Shown here: piece after piece, positions 44,440 to 55,380 of the stretch
How positions within the stretch are numbered: position 1 is the first letter of the stretch
How the letters are laid out: each line of letters begins with the position of its first letter
Assembly (NCBI GenBank): GCA_028583685.1
Contig: JAMXIF010001194.1
Coordinates: 18,805,356 to 18,869,355 of the forward strand
DNA length: 64,000 nucleotides
Reading direction: 5' to 3'
Source: Petaurus breviceps papuanus
Taxonomy: Eukaryota > Chordata > Mammalia > Diprotodontia > Petauridae
Position numbers and translations under genes: made by a program
The notes under the pieces: generated by a model
Seen by the model: only the letters and a program-made list of their open reading frames with translations
Told to the model about the DNA's origin: nothing
The model's database searches: none

Positions 44440-44789
44440 AGTTCACTGTCAATTACAGATTGGATATTTCCACCTGGATAAACAATTCAGATGCCTAACA
44501 TCCAAAACTCATCTCCTTCTATAGACTTTCCCTTTTATGAGTTTCCATATTTCCCCTGAGAACACCACCATAATTTTATTTTCCTGGGTTACCAACTTTG
44601 GAATCCTCCTAAATTCTCTTGTCATCACTCTACTTCCATAGTTGCCAAACTGACCTGCCCAAGTTCTCTGCATCAGATCATTTATGCTGCCATTACTCTA
44701 ATTCAAGCTCATCAGATCTTATCTTGATTATTGTGATAACCTAGTAAATGGGTCTTTCTGTCTTTGGTATTACATTCTTCAAACCATCT
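44440..44789 (+). mobile_element. L2 LINE fragment
   Basis: 'ATGCCTAACATCCAAAACTC', 'CTTTCCCTTTTATGAG', 'CACCACCATAATTTTATTTTC' and 'AACTTTGGAATCCTCC' match the L2 coding region downstream of RT. A second L2 copy begins immediately after. Confidence 0.6.
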
Positions 44790-44993
44790 ATCCTTATTAT
44801 TTGCTATCCCATGTCTTTCCTCCATTTTGTAAATGATTTGAGAAGGCCATCTACAATCAGTGCCTTTACCTCCTTTCTTTTTGCTCTTCTTAGCTTGTTG
44901 CAGTTTGTCTTCTGACCCCATTACTCAACTGAAATTACTATCTCCAAAGTTACCAATGATCTCTTAATCAGTAAATCTAATGACCTTTCCTTC

Positions 44994-45330
44994 ATGCTTT
45001 TCTTTCTTGACTTATCTGCAGCCTTGGATGCTGCAGATCACCCACTTCTTGATATTTTTTTTTCTCCAGGTTTCTGTGACATTAGTCACTCCTGGTTCTT
45101 CTCCTACCTATCTGACCATTCCTTCTCAGTATCCTTTGCTGAATCATCTGTACTAATTGCGACTGTCTCCAGGACTCTGTCTTGTGCCCTCTTCTCTTTT
45201 CTCTCTATACCTTTCACTTGGTGCTCTTATCTGCTCATGGATTCAATTATCATTTCTATGCTGATTTTAAAATCTTCTTATCTAGTTCTCTTGCTTCTGA
45301 TCTCTACTCTCACAATTCCAAATTCATATT
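44994..45330 (+). pseudogene. L2 reverse-transcriptase fossil
   Basis: One frame reads FFLDLSAALDAADHPLLDIF then SWFFSYLSDHSFSVSF. The family usually has LLDLSAAFDTVDH followed by SWFxSYLSxRSQ. A second frame then reads CPLLFSLYTF and HGFNYHFYADF, where L2 RT has GPLLFSLYT and HGxxxHxYADD; the second catalytic aspartate is F here. The change of frame and the lost aspartate show an inactive copy. It covers RT motifs 2-5 roughly and belongs to the L2 copy around it. Confidence 0.75.
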
Positions 45331-46039
45331 GGACATTTCAAACTGGATATCCTTTAGATATATTAAATTCAACATGTTTGAAACTGAACTTATTATTTGT
45401 TCCCTAAAACCCTTCCATTTTCTAAACTTCCCTTATCAAGCATGCCACCATCCTATAAGTCACCTGGCCCTAAACCTAGACATCATCTTGGACTGCCTTT
45501 GCAACATTTCTTGTATATTCCCCTCTTCTCTTCTCTGACACTTGCCATCACCCTGTTGAAGACTAATCACTTCATACGCTCTTCTGGTTGGTGTGCCTGC
45601 CTCAAGCCTCTCCTCTAGGCCATTCCCCTCTCATTTGTTAGAATGATCTTCCTAAAACACAAATATGACCATGTTGCCCCCTTATTAATTAACCTCAGTG
45701 GACTCCCTATTACCTCCAAGATCAAATATAGCATTCTCTATTTGGAGTTGAAAGCCCTTATATCTTGGCCCCCTCTTACCTTTCCAGTCTGATACCTTAC
45801 TCTTCTCCTAGCCACTACTGTCCAGGTGCTCTCCAGTTCATTGCACTCTGTGATCTTTCTCATTCAAGATACTCTATCTCCTGACTCTGGCCAATACCAT
45901 AGACTGTCCCCTGTGTTTGAAATTCTCCCCTTTCTCATTTCTACCTCCTGACTTCTCTATCTTCCTTCAAGTCCCAGTTAAATTTTTATTTTCTACAGGA
46001 ATCATTTCCCTGCTCCTCTAAATGTTAATACCTTCCCTT

Positions 46040-46315
46040 TGTTGATTAATTTATCATATATAGATATGTGTTGTAGATATTCATTCTATGTTAATATATC
46101 TATATATGCAATAATATATACATATTATTTATCATATTATATATTTATATTAGTTTGTGCATAACTATTTGCCTATTTTCAATTTATCATATATATGTAC
46201 GTAGACATATATTTATATGTGTTTGTATATATATATTCACACAACATATCTGTAAGTATATATCCATGTACAAAGTATATGTGTATGTATGTATGTATGT
46301 ATGTATGTATGTATT
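46040..46315. repeat. TATA/TATG microsatellite inside L2
   Basis: Imperfect TATATA and ATATGT units end in a clean (TATG)n at about 46279-46314. It sits where the L2 3' UTR has a short TGTATATAG...TTTGTACATAG stretch. Confidence 0.85.
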
Positions 46316-46639
46316 GTTTGTACATAGCTATTTGCCAATTTTCTCCCTCATTAAACTGAGAGCTTTAGGGGATGATCTTTTCCTTTTCTTTACATCCCCC
46401 TTGTTTAGCACAATATCTAGCACATAACACATTATTAAGCACTTGATAAATGTTTGTATACTGGTCGATCACCTTCCATTTACTTATTTGTGTATATGCT
46501 ATATGCACAGTAGAATGCATGCTGCCCAAGGACAAGAGATCATTATGGGTTTTTTTTCCCGTTTCTCTATCTTGTAGCACCATGATTTATACTTGGTTGA
46601 TATTTGATAAGAGTTCAATTGAATTGGCTTTAATGGTCA

Positions 46640-46800
46640 TGAGTCTGAGTCTGCTCTTAGAAGAGACCTCAGAGGCCATCTGGTTCAGGCCCTCAGGTTA
46701 CAGATAAGAAATTGAGGCCCAGAGAGTTTATGATTTTCCCATTATCATGCAGATAGTGTCAGAAGCAGAATATGAATTTCGCTCTCCTGGTTCTATCAAT
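46640..46800 (-). mobile_element. MIR-like SINE
   Basis: 'AGAGACCTCAGAGGCCATCTGG', 'GGTTACAGATAAGAAATTGAGG' and 'TATGAATTTCGCTCTCCTGG' in antisense order. Confidence 0.65.
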
Positions 46801-46910
46801 AAATCAATAAACATTTTTTCAGTGCCTACTACACAGTGTTAGGCATTGTGCTATGTGCTGGATTCCAGAGCTAGTTCTTTCCTTTGTATCATACTGCCTC
46901 CATTAGAGAC
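46801..46910 (-). mobile_element. L2 LINE 3' tail (antisense)
   Basis: 'AATAAACATTTTTTCAGTGCC' and 'GTTAGGCATTGTGCTATGTGC' are the complement of the terminus. Confidence 0.6.
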
Positions 46911-46994
46911 ACTCATAGGATGAGAAGGTTTTGCTCTGTACCACTGGAGACAATACCCACATTTTTGAGGTCACAGATCCACTGAAGCATTTAG

Positions 46995-47150
46995 TAATTG
47001 AGAATCAGAATATATGGGTTCAGGTCCTGGCTCTGCTACTTCCTAAATCTTTGATCATAAATAATCCCTGTTCCTCAGCTACCTCAACTCCAAAGTAAGC
47101 ATGTTGGATCATCTTTAAGCTTGAATGTCCTCCGATTCTATTCTGTGACT
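46995..47150 (+). mobile_element. MIR-like SINE
   Basis: 'TATGGGTTCAGGTCCTGGCTC', 'TGCTACTTCCTAAATC' and 'CCTCAGCTACCTCAACTCC' give a sense copy. Confidence 0.6.
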
Positions 47151-47179
47151 CATACATGTAATGACTCATTATTAATTCA

Positions 47180-47320
47180 ACAATGTATTTCCTAAGCATA
47201 GATCATATATAACACATGCATGGGTATTGTGCAGGATACAAACTGTAAATAAAACAGCCTCTGTCCTCATGGTACTTACATTCTAGTAGAGGAATCAGAT
47301 AACATACCCAAACGACTGTA
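47180..47320 (-). mobile_element. L2 LINE 3' tail (antisense)
   Basis: 'AACAATGTATTTCCTAAGCA', 'GGGTATTGTGCAGGATACAAAC' and 'GGTACTTACATTCTAGTAG' match the complement of the terminus. Confidence 0.6.
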
Positions 47321-47339
47321 ATAATAACAATGATAATAT

Positions 47340-48280
47340 ATTATCGATAGGTTGTTGTCCATTCTTGAAGAGGAACAAAATGGCTATGCTAGAGTGAAGT
47401 TTCAATGTGTCTGACTGTGGCTGATCAGACCAATACAGTCTCAGAATGCTCTAGCACAGTTAAGGCACAAGTAGTCCATGTGAGCATTTGGGGTGGATTC
47501 TCTAAATGTGTGCATCCTGCGTTTCCTTTGAACTGTCTCAATTCTGCTTTGATAATACAGCACAGCACCTTCTCAGATGTGGGTACACCATGCTGGGAGG
47601 TCCTGTGCCAGTGACTCCCATGTCACACAATCAGTTCTAAAGTTCTTAAAAGAGATTATGAGAGTGTCCCTGTATCGCTTCTTCTGACCACCATGTAAAC
47701 ACTTGCCCTGTGTTAGTTCTTCAAAAAATAGTGTTTTTGGCAAGTGTACGTTTTGCCTTCCAACAGCGTGGAAGTTGTGCTCTTTGAAGTAGAGTTTGAA
47801 TGCTTGGCAGTATAGTTTGAATAAGGACCACAGTGTGTGGTAACTTATCCTGCCAGGTGACCTTCAGAATCTTCCTAAGACAATTCAAATGGAAGTGATT
47901 CAGTTTCCTGCCATGGCATTGTTATACTGTCCAGGTTTCACAGTCATACAACGAGGTCAGCACAACAGCTTTGTATACCTTCAGTTTGGTAGTCAGTCTA
48001 ACTCTGTGGCTTATGCTAATTTTGGCCTAACAATTAGCACCATGAAAATACAGGTGCCTCATCAGACACCACCACACCATCCATATGTGGAACCATCAGT
48101 TACAGCAAATGGAGAAGTTTTGAATACTACAAATAAATTCACTTACCTTGGTAGTGTACTTTCCAGAGATATACACACTGTTAATAAGGTCGACACATAC
48201 ATTGCCAGAGCTAGTGTATTTGGAAGTGTTTGGGAGGCTCTAAAGAGAAATATGGGAGAGAAGAGGAAGAGGTAATATGT
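47340..48280 (-). mobile_element. Non-LTR retrotransposon RT end with inverted 5' segment
   Basis: The minus strand from about 48036 leftward encodes the RT carboxy-terminal part of a non-LTR element: RLTTKLKVYKAVVLTSLYD then CETWTV, LNHFHLNCLRKILKVTWQDK, TWESLAQDLPAWC and a zinc-finger-like LCLNCARAF ending in IGLISHSQTH. The plus strand from 48037 to about 48260 encodes the part that normally comes just before it: YVEPSVTANGE, NKFTYLGSVLSRD, YIARASVFGSVWEA. The 5' segment is therefore inverted against the 3' segment, as in twin-primed insertions. Stops interrupt the minus frame. Clade is not certain (RTE or L4-like). Confidence 0.75.
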
Positions 48281-48324
48281 AATAAATGCATTATAAACAT
48301 GGAAGGAAAAGTGTGAGGACTGAG

Positions 48325-48572
48325 GGTGGGTATATTTATACAGTGCTTTGAGTTTTGTAAAGCATATTGTAAATGTCATCTCATTTGATCCTTCAAACAA
48401 CCCTGTTGGGCCTATTTTTCATTCTCATTTTATAGATGGGGAAACTGAGGTAGGCCAAAGCTGAGTGATTTTCCTGCAGTCACACAGCTGGTTAGTGTCT
48501 GAGGCTAGGTTTAGCTCAGGTCTTCTTAATTCCAAATCCCATGCTGTATCCACTGTGCCGCCTAGCTGCATC
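48325..48572 (-). mobile_element. CORE-SINE (MAR/MIR type)
   Basis: 'TATTTATACAGTGCTTTGAG', 'CTCATTTGATCCTTCAAACAACC', 'TTTATAGATGGGGAAACTGAGG', 'CACACAGCTGGTTAGTGTCTG' and 'CCACTGTGCCGCCTAGCTGC'. Near full length in antisense. Confidence 0.78.
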
Positions 48573-48787
48573 ATCACCTTCTTTGATCCTAACCTCTCTG
48601 GAGATAGGAGGGATAGGGTAGATAGAGCATCCTAGAGAATGTGGCATTTTAAGTGGGCTTTTAGGAATGTGTAAGAATTCAGTAGTGGAGATTCAGAGGG
48701 GGAAGAGCACTCTAGAGTAAGAAAAGCTAAAAATAAAAGAAAGCAGAGAGTTTATTTGTGGATGGTGCTTTATCCTATTTGCTAAGA
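48573..48787 (-). other. Unassigned, possibly antisense L2
   Basis: 'GAATGTGGCATTTTAAGTGGGC' and 'GAGGGGGAAGAGCACTCTAG' faintly recall the complement of the L2 coding tail. Weak. Confidence 0.3.
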
Positions 48788-48990
48788 CAAAGGTGTTAAA
48801 CATATGACCTGAAACTTACATTGCCACCCAATCAGATTAAAAGGTCATTAGGAACTATTTAACAAAATAAATAAAATGAAATAGAACATAGATAATATTC
48901 ATATGTAGTTTTCTAAGTCAATTTGTGGCCTGCAGGGATCTTTATATATAATTTAGTGACTTCAGTTTCTATTTAAATTTGACACCACTG
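48788..48990. mobile_element. hAT-like MITE, copy 1
   Basis: The left end CAAAGGTGTTAAAC and right end TTTGACACCACTG are inverted and diverged copies of CAGAGGTGTCAAAC. The interior ('TTTAACAAAATAAATAAAATG', 'TTTTCTAAGTCAATTTGTGGCC') aligns with the copy at 58988-59170. No transposase. No convincing 8-bp target duplication here. Confidence 0.6.
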
Positions 48991-49794
48991 ACCTACAGTA
49001 TACTTAGGAGTAGCACCTATAAGTACTTTGAGATAAGGGAAAGGAATGGAATATCTCTTCTTACTTTTCCCTCACAAATCTCCCAAGCTGTAATGCTCCA
49101 TTTTTTCCCTCCAAGAACCTGCCTCAGCAGCTCGAATTCCATTTGTAAAACTGAAGGCTTCACACTGAGATTTGCCTCAGGGCCTGGACCTCCCAAGAAT
49201 GGTCCTGGACTCTGTACCCCTTGAGGTACATCTCTGCCTGGAGAAATCTTGGTTTACATCCAAGATATATATGAGAGTTGTTCTCTGCTTTACAAAAGGA
49301 TTAATGGTAGAATTCCTTTAAATATCAAGTTCTGTTAGTGAATTTTAAATCTGATTTGATTGACACATAACTTTTCAGGAATTTGTCTGTTGCCAGGCAT
49401 CTAGTTCTGTGTTATAAATTCTTCTAGCCTCCATTTCCATTGACATATACATGGAGATAAGGAACTGGCTAATTAGCTCAACAAATGGCCTTGAGAATCA
49501 GCCTGACTGCAGAGGGAGGACTCAACACAGGGTTAGCCATTACATAACTGTTTAAAAAAAACCCAAAACTTCAACTACTTTTCGTAATGTGAAGATGGAC
49601 AGTCTGCTAAGGTATGGCAGTGGTGTGATCTCCCTGAAGGAGAGGGAGGGACCTGCTGAGATGAAATACTGGGTCTTTTTGAAGTATTAAAAAATAAACC
49701 CAAGCTGGAATAACTCAAATGATCCATAGGCAGTGTGACATTCAGCAGTATATGCTGATCTGACAAAATCCTCCTGTGGAGAAGTAACATGGAA
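48991..49794. other. Unique sequence
   Basis: About 800 bases with no repeat recognised. An 81-codon frame (48979-49224) and a 71-codon minus frame (49575-49790) show no domain. Confidence 0.35.
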
Positions 49795-49975
49795 CCATGG
49801 AAAGAGGATTGGCACTGGAATTAGAAGATATGGGTCTACCTCTGACATTTATGACCTCTGTGACTTTGATTAAGTTGTTTAGCCTCTTGGTGCCTCAGTT
49901 TAATTATCTGTCAAATTAGGGGGTTGGACTAAGTGGTCTTTGAAGTCAGTCTAGATCTAGAATCCAGAGAAGAAA
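49795..49975 (+). mobile_element. MIR-like SINE
   Basis: 'CATGGAAAGAGGATTGGCACTGG', 'CTCTGTGACTTTGATTAAG', 'TGCCTCAGTTTAATTATCTG' and 'GGGTTGGACTAAGTGGTC' give a nearly complete sense copy. Confidence 0.7.
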
Positions 49976-50084
49976 ACTATTCAGGAAAAGTGTCTCAAAT
50001 GAGGAGGTCTATAAAGATTATAAACAGTGAACTGGTTGAGAGATTTCTTTGTATAGAAAACAAATTATTATTCTGTGCATTTTT

Positions 50085-50690
50085 ATTCATGTATGCATTC
50101 ATTTAACAGAAATGTAAGTGCCTACCTTGTGTAAGGTCTCTAAATAATGTCTTTTACCAGTGCCTCATCATGGTAGAGAAGCAATTCTGGATTCTCAAAG
50201 GCCAGGACTGTGGATTACACACTCATTCTGGCAGCTCCTGCTAAGATGTACCAAATATCACATACATAATATCTTGTAATCAGATATGAAAACCAGGGAG
50301 AAGAGAGAGAGATAAACAAAGAAGACAGCACACACAAGAGCAGCCACTATAGGAGTTTAAAGGAGGGTGATGCCAAGGGGGAAACGAAAGGGAAATCAAG
50401 AACTTTATGGAAGAGATACCATTTGTATGTGACCCCAAGAAAGGAGTAAAATGTATAAGATGGAAATAGAAGGCATTGCAGGCTGGAAAAAGTTCAAGCA
50501 AAAGTTCACATCTGGGATAGCATAGATCATGTTCAGGGAGCAGTAAGCAATACGTTTTGAAGAGATATTAGGACAATAAAAGATGGAGAATGGGGGAAGA
50601 TTCTCTAGGGCCAGCTGCCTATCACAGCAAGTATAAAGGAGAGATAAAGCTTACATAGGGAGCAAAGAAGTGAGGTTGAATTAAATTCTA
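50085..50690 (-). mobile_element. L2 LINE, antisense
   Basis: 'AGAAATGTAAGTGCCTACC' at the left suggests the terminus. 'GAAGGCATTGCAGGCTGG', 'ATGTTCAGGGAGCAGTAAGC' and 'TATGGAAGAGATACCATTTG' match the complement of the coding tail. Diverged. Confidence 0.5.
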
Positions 50691-51339
50691 ATGTTCCCAA
50701 ACACCTGGATATATATATGGCCTTTCTTTGGGGTCAGCCTACTTTTTAACAGGTAGTCAAACCAGGTGCAGATGTGTCTTTGGGAAGAGGACTGAAGACT
50801 ATCTTTAAGCCATGTGTAGGTCAATTTTCAGGAAAGATTTTTAAAAGCCTACCTCTATAAAGATATAACAAAGATGCTTCTATAAACAGATATTCCAATA
50901 TAAATTACCAATATAAACTGATATTACCAATAAAATAAATTGCAATATAATTTGGGCACAAGAGCTCAACTTTCCCTCCCTACCTCTACTGCTGTCATTA
51001 TTAGTAGCACTTGGATAATTTTGGCATATTAAGCTCCTCAAACTTAAAAAGAAATTATTCTAATAATTACCAAGCACTGATTTCACTTTATAAACTTTAG
51101 ACTGGATCCTAGAACTCAAGTGGCCTAACCATTTGACCTCCAATTTGACATAACTTCTAGCTCTATTTTTAAAAACTTAGAATGTGAAGCCTTTCTCAGG
51201 AATTGACCAGTAAGGAAATGATTATGAAAAACTTCATTTTTAGATGGTTCTTGAATGTTTATCCCTGATGTGTGATAAATTAATCATACTCCAATTTAGG
51301 ATTGTAAATAAATAGATTCATTATCCAAGACTATTTTCA
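50691..51339. other. Unique sequence
   Basis: No repeat or gene recognised. Confidence 0.4.
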
Positions 51340-51650
51340 AATGAATCTCCGTATATTTATCATGTGGTCCCTATATTGGGACATTTTTGCTTACTTTTTA
51401 TTGATCACTTCATTTATTTTGCTGCATTGTATATATTGTTTCCTTGATTTTAATTATTTAGGTCTGTATCACTTCATATGCATCTTTCCATGTTTCTCTG
51501 AATTCCTCACATTCATATTTGATCATTGTTGGATATATTTGTTTAATTGTTTTTGTTACAAGGAAGGATTTGGTTATGGGACTGGGGGAGAACAAGGTAA
51601 TGAGGTAAATACAAAAGGTATCAATAAAGCTTAAAATTATTTTTGAAAAA
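51340..51650. mobile_element. L1-like 3' remnants
   Basis: 'ATCTTTCCATGTTTCTCTGAAT' with CACATTCAT resembles antisense L1. 'TTTTGTTACAAGGAAGG' and 'AAAGGTATCAATAAAGC' at the right resemble a sense L1 3' end. Mixed orientation, low confidence. Confidence 0.4.
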
Positions 51651-51941
51651 AGAAATTAATCTCTTCTGATACCAAATTAGATGAGTTGATTCTTGATTTT
51701 TAACTCCTAAACTTATAATGAGCCTTATTCCATCTTTTTAGGATTCTTTTGTATGATGTAATGGGGAAAAAAAATAAACAGCCTTAAGTGTCTTCCTATG
51801 TGTTTTATTTCTGATAGGATCAATAATCCTTATGGTACAAATGTAAAAAATACTTGGTTGTTACCAAGTAGAGTTTGCATTTTTATCATATTATATTTCC
51901 TTATGTAAATAATACATTTTTCTTTGAGGAGTTGGAAAATA

Positions 51942-52100
51942 GGGGCGGAGAGGTTGCACAGTGAATAGAGCACCGGCTCTGGAGTCCCTGAGTTCAAATC
52001 CGGCTTCACACACTTAACACTTACTAGCCATGTGCCCTTGGGCAAGTCACTTAACCCCAATTGCCCTGTCCCCCTCTCCAAAACATAAAAAAAAATAGAG
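51942..52100 (+). mobile_element. Short tRNA-derived marsupial SINE with TSD
   Basis: 'GCACAGTGAATAGAGCACCGG', 'TGAGTTCAAATCCGGC', 'TAGCCATGTGCCCTTGGGC' and 'CACTTAACCCCAATTGCCC' then an A tail. GAGGAGTTGGAAAATA (51926-51941) and GAGGAGTCAGAAAATA (52101-52116) are a 16-bp target duplication with two mismatches. Confidence 0.88.
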
Positions 52101-52116
52101 AGGAGTCAGAAAATAA

Positions 52117-52940
52117 TCTTAATGGATTTCTGAGTTCAAGCTTGTCCTGTGTATTTCTGTGATATGACTGTTGAAGAGTGTTTTGTTTCCTTTCAGCACA
52201 TATTCCCAGTAGTTAAATGGAACAAAAATTATGCTAATTTTAAATGGCTCATGTAATTAACCCTGAGAATAAATGATTCTTTCTATACATTTAGATTTAA
52301 AATTACAAATTACTGATATTACAGGTCAGCATACCAGCTAGTGTAAAAGTCCAATGCAGTGGGTGGTACATGGAAATATGATAAAACTGTAAATGGGGGA
52401 GGGGGGAATAACAGAAAAAGGAAAGGCATCCAAATTTCTTAATTCTCTCTTTTTTCCCTCATCCATCCACATAAGCATCCTTGACTTTGAGAACATTCTC
52501 TGTTCTACAGGCTGTAATTACATATCTTATGAGAAAGTGTAGCTGATATTTAATTTTGGAAGTACTTAAAAGTTAGACTTCTGAAGTGTCTCCTACTAAG
52601 TTAGCACTATAGAATAGGTTTTATTAAGCAAGCAAACTAAGCAATGAAAGCCATACTTCCTGGGAAGTAATTATATCAGTTTATAATAAGCCATGAGGAA
52701 ATTGAAAAAAATCATCTCACAGAAAGAATATTTGAAGGATATTAAATTAAGCAATTTTAATGTCACTATTTGATATCTAGGAAAATGTGCGATTTATATT
52801 TCCAAAAACTGTCACACTGAAGCATTAATCTTTCCGTCTAGGGATTGTCTCTTTTGTCTCAGAATTAGATATATGATGTTAGTACATAAAGAGGATGAGA
52901 AAGTCAAAGAAATTGCTGTCCAGCTTGAGATTTCATTTGT
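52117..52940. promoter_or_regulatory. Possible conserved noncoding block
   Basis: About 800 bases without repeats, with runs such as 'AAAATTATGCTAATTTTAAATGG', 'CATGTAATTAACCC' and 'GGAAGTAATTATATCAG'. No coding signal. Conservation inferred from texture only. Confidence 0.28.
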
Positions 52941-52949
52941 TGTTGGGAG

Positions 52950-53350
52950 AAACTTGTAAAGATGGACAGTGATCAAAGGAGGGTAGTCCAGAATTATGAA
53001 GGCAATTGAGTTCATGCTTGATGAGGATCAGATGAAAGAAGTGAGGCTATTTAGCCTATAGAAGAGAAGACTTAAAAGGATTGTGATAGCTAAAGGGTTG
53101 TCATGTGAACAGTCAGTCTTGTTCTAGTTGGCCCAGAGTGCAGAAATAGAAGCAGTGAGTAGAAGTTACAAAGACGAGGTTTAGATTTGATGCAACCATA
53201 CCTTCCTAAGAGTAAGAGCTTTGAAAAAGTAGGATGGACTGACTGCCTTCAGAGATGCTGAATTTTCTCTCATTAGAAGAATTCAAGCAAAGGGTGGCTG
53301 ATGACTTATGGGACATGTTCTCTTGGGGATTCTTGGCAAGGTATAGATAA
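52950..53350 (+). mobile_element. L3/CR1 LINE 3' part
   Basis: 'GAGGCTATTTAGCCTATAG', 'AAGAGAAGACTTAAAAGG', 'GGTTGTCATGTGAACAG', 'GCAGTGAGTAGAAGTTAC' and 'AGAAGAATTCAAGCAAAGGG' match the CR1-clade 3' end in sense. Confidence 0.65.
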
Positions 53351-53599
53351 GACTAGTTCATCTCATATTTTTATTCAGAACCAATTTATTGTAAGAAACT
53401 AGTGCAAATCTATATGCTGGAGATATTTGATATGTGTTTAAAAGCTAAATCATTTGCATTATTTCTTAGCAATGCTCTATAATTTCCTTCATGAATCTTT
53501 ACTTGGAATGTTTTTTTTAATAGTCTTCTATAGAAAAAACTTTGTATTCTCAAAGTTTTTTTTTTAGAATGGCCACACTAAAAACTCCTGCTCTAATAA

Positions 53600-53830
53600 G
53601 ACCTGTATTATTGTAGTTAGCTCTGGATGCCACATTTCAGGGAGAGTATAGATCAATGACAAAGAGGAGTATATACAGAGAAAGGCCATCTAGATGTTGA
53701 GTGGACTGGAGAGCATACCACATAAAAGGATTAATTGAAGGAACTGGAGATGTTTACTTTGTAGAAGAAAAACCTTGGGGAGAAGATCACAGTAACTATG
53801 ACAAATGGATTCTATGGATTACTCAGTGAT
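53600..53830 (+). mobile_element. L3/CR1 LINE fragment
   Basis: 'GTAGTTAGCTCTGGATGCCAC', 'CCATCTAGATGTTGAGTGG' and 'GGAACTGGAGATGTTTAC' cover the segment just upstream of that in the preceding copy; probably a separate insertion because order is reversed. Confidence 0.6.
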
Positions 53831-53974
53831 TGTCCCAATTGGTCTTGACTGATGAGGTATTATTCAGAATCTACAAATATATCTTTATCTTCCTGGAATA
53901 TCTTAACTAATATTTCTTTATTAACTTTTGATTTTTGCTTTAAAATTTTATTGTGTGCAATTAGTAAGGGAGGC

Positions 53975-54430
53975 ATCATGATAGAGTGTGAAAACTTTTA
54001 GTCTTAGGATTGTGAGACTTGGGTTTGAATTTTGCTCCTAATACTATGTGACCTGAAGTCGCTTCATAGCTCTGAGTTTCATAATCCTCATCTGGAAAAT
54101 GGGATGTGAGTGTAGACAATTTTTAATTTTACACTAAAGACTTAAAGACTAAATTTTATTTCATGTATTTCTTTTATTATAACACCTTTTTATTTTGTAT
54201 TCTTGAATTATTTTTCAAATGATAACTTTTTCATATTACATTGATATTGGGAGCCAACATGATCTAGTGTCAAAAATTGGTTTTATTTTTTTTCAATTTA
54301 CTACCTATATAACATTGGTCAAGTCAATTATCCACTCTGGACCTCAGTTTCCTCTTTTGAAAAGTTGAAGGAGTTGGCCTAGCTTAACCTCTAAAGCTCC
54401 ATCTAGCTTGAAACCTATTATCCTGTGATC
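53975..54430 (+). mobile_element. Two MIR-like SINEs in tandem
   Basis: First copy 53975-54120: 'GACTTGGGTTTGAATTTTGC', 'TCATCTGGAAAATGGGATG'. Second copy 54255-54430: 'CATTGGTCAAGTCAATTATCC', 'GACCTCAGTTTCCTCTTTTG', 'CTCTAAAGCTCCATCTAGC'. Both in sense, about 130 bases apart. Confidence 0.6.
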
Positions 54431-54889
54431 ATTTTCCTCAAGGGATATTTTTTTCTTTTTTTCAGGAATAAAATAGTCACATGAGGCAGCAAGTGTCAGC
54501 GGAGAATCACTATAGTTGGTATTAATGTTCAAGACTCTGATAATGGTGGTAGTTGTTCAAGTTGCCATGGTAACATTTAGGGAGAAAGTTTCTCTCTAGT
54601 AATTGGATGATACATATAGGCCAGGGAGACAGACTTTATCTTACCCTGACTGGCTTGGAATTGGACCCTTTGGGTTCTGACTTTTGAATATTATTTAAAG
54701 GAACCTAGAAAGGTAAAAATTAATCTTTTTTTCCAAAAACATATATTTCCCCCATTTTCAGTCTCCTTCCCTCATGACAATAAACTTTTACATATTCCAT
54801 AAGAATATCCCGTGTCCCTAATGTTCAATGATAATCCCAATATTCCTTCTCTTTTCCATTAGATCACTTTTTGCAGCTCCTGTGGTAGT
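54431..54889. other. Unique sequence
   Basis: No repeat or gene recognised. Confidence 0.4.
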
Positions 54890-55380
54890 CGGTGAGATCC
54901 TGCATTCGAGCCTGGCAACAATCTGCCTCCAGTCTCCCTTTCTAGCATTATTTCATAGTACTCCCTTTCACACACCTTATTCCCTTTCACCTAACCTTCA
55001 TTCCAACCAAAACAGATGACTAGCTAGCTGTTCCTCTGCCTTATCCGGCATATTCCTGCCTCCATTTGTTCATGTAGGCCATCTCTGATAAATGGAGTTC
55101 TTTCCTCCTAGGTTTCTCTGCCTACTTCCTTTAAGATTGAGTTCACTCCACCTCTGTGGAGCTTTTTTGTGCAATGATCTTCACCTTTCCCTCTTACTGG
55201 TCTTCATCCCTAGGCACCCAGCTAGAAATGGTCGTCCCCTCCTCTTACTTTCTTAGAAAACTGTCTTGGCTTCTCCTTTGCCCTTATCATATGCTGTCTG
55301 TTATCATACTGGCTTATAAATTGCCTGAGAGTTGGGATTCTCCTGTTATTCATCTTGGTAACCCTATAATCTAGGTTCAA
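54890..55380 (+). mobile_element. L2 LINE 3' part
   Basis: 'GGCAACAATCTGCCTCCAGTC', 'TTATTTCATAGTACTCCC', 'CATTCCAACCAAAACAG', and later 'TTATAAATTGCCTGAGAGTTGG' follow the L2 coding tail and 3' UTR, with decay. Confidence 0.5.

Larger units (their letters stand above)
44790..46450 (+). mobile_element. L2 LINE, longest copy, with RT remains
   Basis: Order: 'GAGAAGGCCATCTACAATC', RT region, 'TCATGGATTCAATTATC', 'TTTCAAACTGGATATCC', 'AGAATGATCTTCCTAAAACAC', 'TTCAAGTCCCAGTTAAAT', an expanded TATG/TATA tract (46040-46315), 'TTTGTACATAGCTATTTGCC', and the terminus 'TATTAAGCACTTGATAAATG'. About 1.66 kb, 5'-truncated inside ORF2. Confidence 0.8.

Noticed and set aside
47889-48275. 128-codon frame as a possible host gene
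   Set aside because: Its second half is a non-LTR reverse-transcriptase segment and its first half is read against the strand that encodes the adjacent part of the same element.
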